From: Streptomyces sp. CBMA152
Lineage (GTDB): Bacteria > Actinomycetota > Actinomycetes > Streptomycetales > Streptomycetaceae
Direction of reading: 5' to 3'
NCBI RefSeq assembly: GCF_014596475.1
Contig: NZ_MECJ01000023.1
Span: 45,379-109,378, forward strand
DNA: 64,000 bases
A program made the translations under genes and the position numbers. Positions 57,763 to 64,000 of this stretch are shown here, one piece after another (the first letter of the stretch is position 1; each line of letters begins with the position of its first letter). The notes beneath the pieces were generated by a model. It did not search any database and was not told the DNA's origin. It worked only from the letters and a program-made list of their open reading frames with translations.

Positions 57763-58221
57763 ATGAACGGCTCAGGAGCCAAGACCGCAGTGGAATGGCT
57801 GGCATCGGTCGCGCCGGATCCCGACGCCTGCCGGTGGGAGTGGGAACGCAACCCCCTGGGGGTCGCGCTCCTTCCCGCCGGCAGGCGCTGGGACGTACTG
57901 ATCCTGCCGGGCGAGCTGGGGCATCCCACGCTCGACGTACTGACCCGGCTCGTCGACCGCCCCGGGCCCGTGCTCGCCGACTTCGGCGACGCGCGCCTGG
58001 GGTTCTTCGTGCCGCCGGGCACGGCCGCGCGCTGGCTCGGCACGGGGGTGCGGGGGGCCGGTCAGGGCACCTGGATCGTGGTGCCGTACCCGGGCCGGGT
58101 CTCCGGCGGGGTGCGCTGGCTGATCCCGCCGGACGGCTCGGGCAACCTCACCGACCCGACGCTGCTAGAACTCGCGATGCACGAGGCCGCGGCCCGTATC
58201 GCCCGGGAGGACTGGGACTGA
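57763..58221 (+). CDS. Small protein of unknown function
   Basis: 152 residues: SGAKTAVEWLASVAPDPDAC at the start, then a hydrophobic strand WDVLILPGELGHPTLDVL and the Gly/Pro-rich GFFVPPGTAARWLGTGVRGAGQGTWIVVPYPG. It has no cysteine-rich motif, membrane segment or signal. It vaguely recalls the N-terminal part of bifunctional DNA primase/polymerase-like proteins of Streptomyces (GxGTWIVVP), but the match is too weak to name. ATG 57763 follows GGAAGGAAG. Confidence 0.55.
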   Translation: MNGSGAKTAVEWLASVAPDPDACRWEWERNPLGVALLPAGRRWDVLILPGELGHPTLDVLTRLVDRPGPVLADFGDARLGFFVPPGTAARWLGTGVRGAGQGTWIVVPYPGRVSGGVRWLIPPDGSGNLTDPTLLELAMHEAAARIAREDWD

Positions 58222-58312
58222 AACACAGGGGCGCAGTACGCGGGGCACCGAAACTGACGGGCAGTCAGGTGCCGCCGGAGCGCTGCCAGAGGTCTCGACA
58301 ACCCCACGGGTC

Positions 58313-59149
58313 CTACGCAGCCGGATCCTTCATCTTCCCCGCCGCGCTCGCAGCGGCCCTCCTCGAACTTCGACGCATACCCATGGAGCTGACGATCAGC
58401 AGCACCCCGCACAGGCAGCCGCTGGCCAGTACATCCAGCGGCCAGTGGTAGCCGTGCAGCACCAGACCGATGCCCGTCGCCACCGTGAGCACCCCGGCGG
58501 CGACGGGCGGCACCCATCGTCTGCGTACATACGAGGTGAGGAGCAGCGCCGAGACGCCGTACGCCACCATCGCGGTGGCCGTGTGGCCGGACGGGTAGTA
58601 GCCGGTGTCGCTGGTCAGCGGGCCCGCGCGGTCGGTCCAGGTCTTCAGCGGGACGATCAGCGCGGGCACGAGAGCCATCGTCAGCGCCGCGATCAGCGCG
58701 GTCGCCCGGGCGCCGCGCCACAGCGCGTATCCGAGGGCGAGCGCGAGCACCGGCAGGGCGACGGGCATGCTGCCGAGGTCGGCGAGGACCTGTGCCAGTG
58801 ACTGGGGGCCGCGCCCGGCGAGGTGATGGTCCACGCGCTCGTCGAGGCGGCGCAGGGGGCCGTCGGCGACGACCTGCCAGGTGATCACCGCGAAGAGGGC
58901 GGTGAGGACCGCGAGCGCGGAGAAGAGGAAAGCCGGCCGTCCCGGAACAGGGGGGGAGGTTCCGGGACGGCCGGTTCGACCGGTGTGCCGTGCGCCCCGG
59001 GGGGTGTGGGGCGTACGGCCGTCCGATCGGTGAGGAGTTCCGGAGCCAGAGGCGCCGGCGGTGTGCGCGAGGGCACGACCAGAACGAGGCTGGGGATGCG
59101 CCGCCCTGGAGCCGCCCGCAGTTTCCTGCGGGCGAGGTGTTTCTCTCAT
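58313..59149 (-). CDS. PAP2-type phosphatase, membrane-bound
   Basis: 278 residues. Residues 1-75 are Pro/Arg/Gly-rich and probably disordered in the cytoplasm, followed by about five membrane segments. The acid-phosphatase motifs are LKTWTDRAGP (the KxxxxR part), YYPSGHTATAM (PSGH) and LVLHGYHWPLDVLA (final catalytic His). Candidate substrates are lipid phosphates or undecaprenyl pyrophosphate. ATG 59149 was chosen; an earlier ATG at 59242 adds unconserved sequence. Confidence 0.85.
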   Translation of the reverse strand: MRETPRPQETAGGSRAAHPQPRSGRALAHTAGASGSGTPHRSDGRTPHTPRGARHTGRTGRPGTSPPVPGRPAFLFSALAVLTALFAVITWQVVADGPLRRLDERVDHHLAGRGPQSLAQVLADLGSMPVALPVLALALGYALWRGARATALIAALTMALVPALIVPLKTWTDRAGPLTSDTGYYPSGHTATAMVAYGVSALLLTSYVRRRWVPPVAAGVLTVATGIGLVLHGYHWPLDVLASGCLCGVLLIVSSMGMRRSSRRAAASAAGKMKDPAA

Positions 59150-59272
59150 CTGCAGAAACCGTACGGCAGTGAGCGGGGGACCGACAGGCGGCACTCCATC
59201 CCGCCATCGCCCCCGCACACCTTCTTCACAGGCCGTGGTCACGGCTCCGGTCAGAGCGTCCGCAGATCATGC

Positions 59273-60607
59273 TCAGAGCGTGGAAAAGGCCTGCTCGATG
59301 ATGTCGAGACCCTCGTTGAGCAGGTCCTCGCCGATGACCAGCGGCGGCAGGAAACGCAGCACGTTGCCGTAGGTGCCACAGGTCAGGACCAGCAGGCCCT
59401 CCGCGTGGCAGGCCTTGGCCAGCGCGCCGGCGGCGGCCGCGTTCGGCTTCTTGCCGTCCCGGTCCTCGACGAGCTCGATGGCGATCATGGCGCCGCGGCC
59501 GCGGATGTCGCCGATGATGTCGAACTTCTCGGCCATGGCGGCGAGGCGGCCCTTCATGACCTCCTCGATGCGCTTGGCCTTGCCGTTGAGGTCCAGCTCG
59601 CGCATGGTCTCGATCGCGCCCAGCGCACCGGCGCAGGCCACCGGGTTGCCGCCGTAGGTGCCACCGAGGCCGCCCGCGTGCGCGGCGTCCATGATCTCGG
59701 CGCGGCCGGTCACGGCGGAGAGCGGCAGACCGCCCGCGATGCCCTTGGCGGTGGTGATCAGGTCCGGGACGATGCCCTCGTCCTCGCAGGCGAACCACTG
59801 GCCGGTGCGGCAGAAGCCGGACTGGATCTCGTCCGCGACGAAGACGATGCCGTTGTCCTTGGCGAACTGGGCGATCGCGGGCAGGAAGCCCTTGGCGGGC
59901 TCGATGAAGCCGCCCTCGCCGAGCACCGGCTCGATGATGATCGCGGCGACGTTGTCGGCGCCGATCTGCTTGCTGATCATGTCGATGGCCTGGGCGGACG
60001 CCTCGGCGCCGGCGTTCTCCGCGCCGGTCGGCCAGCGGTACCCGTAGGCGACCGGGACGCGGTAGACCTCGGGCGCGAACGGGCCGAAGCCGTTCTTGTA
60101 CGGCATGTTCTTGGCGGTCAGCGCCATCGTCAGGTTCGTACGGCCGTGGTAGCCGTGGTCGAAGACGACGACGGCCTGGCGCTTGGTGTACGCACGGGCG
60201 ATCTTGACCGCGTTCTCGACGGCCTCGGCGCCGCTGTTGAACAGCGCGGACTTCTTGGCGTGGTCGCCCGGGGTCAGCTCGGCGAGCTGCTCGCAGACCT
60301 CCACGTAACCCTCGTACGGCGTGACCATGAAGCAGGTGTGGGTGAAGTCCGCGAGCTGGGCGGCGGCGCGGCGCACCACGGCCTCGGCGGAGGCGCCGAC
60401 GCTGGTCACGGCGATGCCGGAGCCGAAGTCGATCAGGCGGTTGCCGTCGACGTCCTCGATGATGCCGCCGCCCGCGCGCGCGGTGAAGACGGGCAGCACG
60501 GAGCCCACGCCGCCGGCCACCGTCTCCAGACGGCGGGCCTGCAGCTCCTGCGACTTCGGGCCGGGGATGGCGGTGACGATGCGGCGCTCCTGCGGGATGG
60601 CGCTCAT
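59273..60607 (-). CDS. gabT: 4-aminobutyrate (GABA) aminotransferase
   Basis: 444 residues. Class III PLP enzyme. Conserved: GYHGRTNLTMALTAKNMPYKN, IIIEPVLGEGGFIEP, FVADEIQSGFCRTGQWFACEDE (Asp of the PLP site), and the PLP lysine in TTAKGIAGGLPLSAVTGRAEI. Converts GABA and 2-oxoglutarate to succinate semialdehyde and glutamate, the last aminotransfer of polyamine breakdown. ATG 60607 has GGGAGC upstream. Convergent with no gene; its promoter lies in 60608-60912. Confidence 0.9.
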   Translation of the reverse strand: MSAIPQERRIVTAIPGPKSQELQARRLETVAGGVGSVLPVFTARAGGGIIEDVDGNRLIDFGSGIAVTSVGASAEAVVRRAAAQLADFTHTCFMVTPYEGYVEVCEQLAELTPGDHAKKSALFNSGAEAVENAVKIARAYTKRQAVVVFDHGYHGRTNLTMALTAKNMPYKNGFGPFAPEVYRVPVAYGYRWPTGAENAGAEASAQAIDMISKQIGADNVAAIIIEPVLGEGGFIEPAKGFLPAIAQFAKDNGIVFVADEIQSGFCRTGQWFACEDEGIVPDLITTAKGIAGGLPLSAVTGRAEIMDAAHAGGLGGTYGGNPVACAGALGAIETMRELDLNGKAKRIEEVMKGRLAAMAEKFDIIGDIRGRGAMIAIELVEDRDGKKPNAAAAGALAKACHAEGLLVLTCGTYGNVLRFLPPLVIGEDLLNEGLDIIEQAFSTL

Positions 60608-60912
60608 GAGGGGCTCCCTGGATGATCTGTTTTTGGACGCTTCCTGGCTTTCTTCGCAGGCTAGGGCGCGGGGGCGGGTGCTGGCATGCTCCGTTGGGGA
60701 GTGGTGCGGGTGTGTCCTTGTCCTTGGCGGACATAGCGGTGCGGTGCGGTGCGCTCCGCGCCGGGTGCGTGGTCGGCTGCGGGCCGTCTGTGGCTTGTCG
60801 CGCAGTTCCCCGCGCCCCTGTGTGGGCGCGGGATCACTGCATGCGGCTGCAAGTCCGCTTAGATTGGGCTGGACTTGGTTACGGACCTGGCTGGTCAGGG
60901 GGCAAGGGGCCG
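60608..60912. other. Intergenic region between gabT and the VirD4-like gene
   Basis: A 305-bp divergent gap. It carries the inverted-orientation copy of the dispersed repeat at 60787-60832 (GCGCAGTTCCCCGCGCCCCT) with a 9-bp stem, CCCGCGCCC (60809-60817) with GGGCGCGGG (60824-60832). Apart from C/G-rich sequence I see no other gene or clear promoter. Confidence 0.6.
60787..60832 (-). repeat. Dispersed intergenic palindromic repeat, reverse orientation
   Basis: CTGTGGCTTGTCGCGCAGTT followed by CCCCGCGCCCCTG is the reverse complement of the core found at 41910-41928 and 57556-57579; it ends in a 9-bp hairpin. Confidence 0.7.
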
Positions 60913-63285
60913 ATGGACACCGAAGGTACGCACGACGCACGGGGCATCGAGGCGCGGCCGGTGCCGCGGCCGGTCGTGCCGCCGCCCGTTCCGGCGCTGC
61001 CGCCCGCGTTTCCGCCGCAGCCCGGTCGGCCCCCCGGGCGCCCCCCGCTGGGGGAGTGGCTGCGGACGCCGCGTGCGGCCGCCGAGCCGGGGCTGTGGCG
61101 GTACGGGCATCGGCCCCGGGCGCAGGACGACGGGCACCGGGTGCCGGACCGGGCGCTGATCAGCGGCGCCCTGGTCGCGCTGCTCGCGGCGATTCTGGTG
61201 TGGTCGCTGTGGCGCAACGGGTATGTGCCGCGCAGCCGGGTCCCCCTTGAGCTGTTCACGCCGTCCGACTGGTGGCTGGGTCTGCATCGGCGGCCCCCGG
61301 CGGCCCTGACCGCGCTCGCCGCGTACAACAGCCTGGTCGCCGGTGCGGTGATCTACGGGTTCGGGCATCTGGGCAACTGGCGCGAGATCTTCCGCCGGTA
61401 CGCGGCCGACCACCCGCAGCCCGCGCGCGCGGTGCGCACCGCGCTGGTCGCCGGGGCCCTGGTGTGGTTCCTGATCTGGGCCGACGACTATCTGCCGTTC
61501 TACTCCTTGGCCATCGGTCTGGTGCCGCACTCGTGGATCTTCAGCGACGACCCGGTGGCCACCAAGGACGCCATCGACACGACGACGACCGTCTACCACG
61601 TAGTGGTAGCGGTGGCTGTGGTGTGGTTCTGCGGTCGGGCGGGGGACTGGCTCGGGCTGTGGCGCGAACGGACTGGGCGCGCCCCGGTCCGTAACGCGGC
61701 CACGTCCACCGGACCCGCCGAGAGTCCCGCCGACTGGCCGCAGTTGCGCGCGGCCGGGCAGCACGCCGCCGCCGACCGGCTGGCCGCCGACGCCGACAGC
61801 GGCCGGATGAATGACGTGGACTGCGCCCGTATCCGGCGGGCCTGGACGTCCGTGGTCGCCGACCCGGGCCGCCTGAGCGCGTTCACGGACGCGGTGCTGC
61901 GGGACGGATCGCGCGCGTGCCTGCACCCGTCCGGCGACCGCGACCTGCCCGCCCGGACCGCCACCCACGACCTGCTCACCTCGCAGGTGCGGCTCGGCCG
62001 GTTCGCGGACCTGGAGAACAACCCGCCCGCCCGCCGGGGCGCGGGCGCGGCCGTCGACCCGGCGGCGCTCGGCACCTCGCTGCTCGCGCTCGGCCCGTCC
62101 GGCGCGGGCAAGACGCGCCATCTGGTGCGGCCCGTGGTGGAGTCCCTGGCCCTCCAGGCGCTCGCCGGACAGGCCGCCGTGGTCGCGGTCGGCGCTGCGG
62201 GCACCCCGCTGGGCGCCGACGAGGCGTACGACGTGATCGTGCGGCCGGGCGACGCGCAGTCCGAGTACGACCTCGACCTCTACGGCGGCACCGACGACCC
62301 GGACGAGGCCGCCGCGCTGCTCGCCGAGGCCTGTGCGGGCGATCTGCCGGACGCCGACGTACGCCGGGCCGCGACCGCGCTCGCCCAGCTGCTCGGGCCG
62401 TACCGGGCCGCGTACGACCGGTTCCCCTCGGTGCCGCAGCTGCGCGAGCTCCTGGACGGCTCCGGCGACACGTTCGCCGCGCTCCGCGCCGATCTGGACC
62501 GCACGGCGCACCCCGCGCTCCACCGCGAGCTGGAGGCGCGCGCCCGGCAGGCCGACATCCCGGGCGAGCCCGGCCTGGTCCTCGCCGACCGCCTCGCGTG
62601 CCTGGACCGGCCCGCCTTCGCCGCCTTCTTCGACACCACCGGCCACACCCGGCCGTTCTCGCTGCGGGCTCTGGAGCACCCCGTACGAGTGAGGGTCGAC
62701 CTGCCCGAGCGGGCGCATCCGGAGGCCGCGCGGCTGCTGAACCGGCTGCTGCTCGCGCAGTTCACGACGAGCGCGGCCGCCCGCCGGGACCGTTCGCTCT
62801 TCGCCTGCCTGGTCGTGGACGACGCCACGCACGCGGTGACCGCCGGTTCCGTACGGGCGGTGCAGCGGCTGCGGCAGGCCAACGCCGGTGTGGTGCTCAG
62901 CCTGCGGGCGCTCGCGGACGTGCCCGAGCGGCTGCACACCTCGCTGCTCGCGGCGGTCGGCTGCCATATGGCGTTCCGGGGGGTCACCACCTGGGACGGG
63001 CAGCTGCTCTCCCAGCTGTGGGGCACCGAGTGGATCGAGACCACCGAGGTCGCCCGGCACGCCGTCTTCGCCGATCAGCCGCTCACGCGCGCGATGCACG
63101 CGCTGCGCAAGCTGGCCACGGGCAAGCCGGTGACCCGGGACGCGGTGACCGTGCGCAAGGTCGAGCGGGAGCGCTGGTCGGCGTCCCAGCTGGCCCACCA
63201 GGTGCCGGCCGGGCACGCGGTGCTCTCGCTGAGCGATGTACGGGGGGAGCACTCGCCGCCGCTCCTTGTGGATCTGCGGGGCTGA
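60913..63285 (+). CDS. Membrane-anchored ATPase resembling VirD4/TraG coupling proteins
   Basis: 790 residues. Pro-rich N-terminus (1-60), then four membrane segments at about 81-100, 130-152, 177-196 and 227-250, then a soluble ATPase module: Walker A GPSGAGKT at 394-401 and a Walker B-like LFACLVVDDA at about 633-642. The layout (membrane N-terminus plus RecA-type ATPase) matches VirD4/TraG/HerA-family proteins, which pump DNA or protein. No relaxase or other type IV secretion genes are present in the window, so a conjugation role is unsupported. ATG 60913 starts MDTEGTHDARGIEARP. Confidence 0.68.
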   Translation: MDTEGTHDARGIEARPVPRPVVPPPVPALPPAFPPQPGRPPGRPPLGEWLRTPRAAAEPGLWRYGHRPRAQDDGHRVPDRALISGALVALLAAILVWSLWRNGYVPRSRVPLELFTPSDWWLGLHRRPPAALTALAAYNSLVAGAVIYGFGHLGNWREIFRRYAADHPQPARAVRTALVAGALVWFLIWADDYLPFYSLAIGLVPHSWIFSDDPVATKDAIDTTTTVYHVVVAVAVVWFCGRAGDWLGLWRERTGRAPVRNAATSTGPAESPADWPQLRAAGQHAAADRLAADADSGRMNDVDCARIRRAWTSVVADPGRLSAFTDAVLRDGSRACLHPSGDRDLPARTATHDLLTSQVRLGRFADLENNPPARRGAGAAVDPAALGTSLLALGPSGAGKTRHLVRPVVESLALQALAGQAAVVAVGAAGTPLGADEAYDVIVRPGDAQSEYDLDLYGGTDDPDEAAALLAEACAGDLPDADVRRAATALAQLLGPYRAAYDRFPSVPQLRELLDGSGDTFAALRADLDRTAHPALHRELEARARQADIPGEPGLVLADRLACLDRPAFAAFFDTTGHTRPFSLRALEHPVRVRVDLPERAHPEAARLLNRLLLAQFTTSAAARRDRSLFACLVVDDATHAVTAGSVRAVQRLRQANAGVVLSLRALADVPERLHTSLLAAVGCHMAFRGVTTWDGQLLSQLWGTEWIETTEVARHAVFADQPLTRAMHALRKLATGKPVTRDAVTVRKVERERWSASQLAHQVPAGHAVLSLSDVRGEHSPPLLVDLRG

Positions 63286-63409
63286 CGAGCTGGTGGTGGC
63301 GGGGCTCGGGCGGGCGCCGGGACCCCGCCGTTCTGGCAGAATCGAGGGGCGTGGTTCATACGGGACGGCGCATTTCTCCTCCCTCCCTCCGAAGGTCGTC
63401 GAAGGCCCC

Positions 63410-64000
63410 ATGCCGCCCACCCTCGCCTCCCTCGTCCAGCACTCGGCGCTGAAACTCACCGTGCGCGCGGGCGAGGACCGGCTCGACACGCCGGTGCGCT
63501 GGGCGCACGTCAGTGAACTGGCCGACCCCGTCCCGTACATGGAGGGCGGCGAGCTCCTGCTCATCACGGCGATGACGCTGGACGCGGAGGATCCGGAGAC
63601 GATGCGGCGCTATGTCCGCAGGCTCGCCGGAGCCGGGGTCGTCGGGCTCGGCTTCGCCGTCGGCGTCAACTACGAGACGGTGCCGGACGCGCTGCTCGAC
63701 GCGGCGCGGGCCGAGGACTTCCCGCTGCTCGAAGTGCCGCGCCGCACCCCGTTCCTGGCGATCTCCAAGGCGGTGTCCGCCGCCATCGCGGCCGACCAGT
63801 ACCGGGCGGTGACGGCGGGTTTCGAGGCCCAGCGCGAGCTGACGCGCGCGGCGCTCGCCGAAGGCCCCGCCGAACTGCTCGCGCGGCTCGCGGCGCATGT
63901 GGACGGGTGGGCGGCGCTGTACGACACCTCGGGCGCGGTGGTCGCGGTGCAGCCCGAGTGGGCGGGGCGGCGGGCGGCCCGGCTCACCGCCGACGTGGCC
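63410..64000 (+). CDS. PucR-family transcriptional regulator, truncated by the window edge
   Basis: 197 residues are visible; the gene runs off the window. The start MPPTLASLVQHSALKLTVRAG followed by RWAHVSELADPVPYMEGGELLLITAM is the purine-catabolism-regulator (PucR N-terminal) domain. The C-terminal HTH is not in view. In Streptomyces PucR-type regulators often act on nitrogen or GABA catabolism; the gabT gene at 59273-60607 is near, but control is unproven. ATG 63410 is 6 nt after GAAGG. The 63286-63409 gap carries a CAGAAT box (63346-63351) as a weak -10. Confidence 0.85.
   Translation, partial: MPPTLASLVQHSALKLTVRAGEDRLDTPVRWAHVSELADPVPYMEGGELLLITAMTLDAEDPETMRRYVRRLAGAGVVGLGFAVGVNYETVPDALLDAARAEDFPLLEVPRRTPFLAISKAVSAAIAADQYRAVTAGFEAQRELTRAALAEGPAELLARLAAHVDGWAALYDTSGAVVAVQPEWAGRRAARLTADVA

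Noticed and set aside
60895..63567. An 890-codon minus-strand open frame opposite the VirD4-like gene
   Set aside because: Antisense shadow with Arg/Gly/Pro-rich composition and no motif; the plus-strand frame has Walker A and membrane segments.
1..64000. CRISPR array, prophage or transposase genes
   Set aside because: No regularly spaced direct repeats with spacers, and no integrase, transposase or phage structural gene was seen; the only mobile candidate is the non-coding element at 48395-48620.
1..64000. tRNA or rRNA genes
   Set aside because: The intergenic gaps were read for acceptor/T-arm patterns and none was found.

Overview
The window is a high-GC actinobacterial chromosome segment and reads as a Streptomyces core-chromosome region. 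The pointers are roughly 70% or higher GC with strong third-position bias, frequent GTG starts, the developmental sigma factor WhiG, four adjacent type I signal peptidases (SipW/X/Y/Z), and an actinobacterial DUF2469 protein beside YraN, YifB and DprA. I see no rRNA, tRNA, CRISPR array, prophage, transposase gene or specialised-metabolite cluster.

Left third (1-29941) is mostly housekeeping on the + strand. It opens with the end of an ammonium transporter gene, then glnK and glnD (nitrogen sensing), ffh, an FtsH protease, a minus-strand methyltransferase, proS and a small SprT-like zinc protein. Next come the rpsP-KH-rimM-trmD-rplS translation cluster, sipW-X-Y-Z, a Nudix gene, DUF2469, yraN, yifB and dprA, whiG, a TetR regulator and a minus-strand M23 protein. 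The rpsB-tsf-pyrH-frr-cdsA-rlmN run closes this part.

Middle (29966-38160): a TPP riboswitch precedes a thiamine-type ABC importer (thiB, thiP, thiQ). Minus-strand genes follow: a DMT-like membrane protein, a long LOG-family protein, and a two-gene ABC exporter-like system.

Right part (38354-60607) is dominated by a dispersed polyamine and GABA catabolism region. It holds a class III aminotransferase, an Lrp/AsnC regulator, two gamma-aminobutyraldehyde-type dehydrogenases, two polyamine-binding lipoproteins, a PotABC-type importer, a PuuB-like FAD oxidase and a GABA aminotransferase. Interleaved are a serine hydrolase and a minus-strand run of deaminase, GDPD, histidine kinase and response regulator genes; the deaminase may be a 6-aminodeoxyfutalosine deaminase of the menaquinone pathway. 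A DUF4190-like membrane protein, a NADAR protein, an unrecognised small protein and a PAP2 phosphatase are also interspersed. The window ends with a membrane-anchored VirD4/TraG-like ATPase and a PucR-type regulator cut by the window edge.

The most notable non-genic content is a 226-bp MITE-like element with nested inverted repeats (48395-48620), a dispersed intergenic palindromic repeat with core GGGGCGCGGGGAACTGCGCG (2979-3096, 41895-41945, 57552-57604, 60787-60832), and a three-unit 15-bp tandem repeat at the sipX 3' end, where the sipX frame runs 143 bp into sipY. I did not find a clearly new multi-gene defence or biosynthetic system. The best candidates for new biology are the polyamine region with its duplicated parts, the SprT-like protein, the VirD4-like ATPase and the repeat families.
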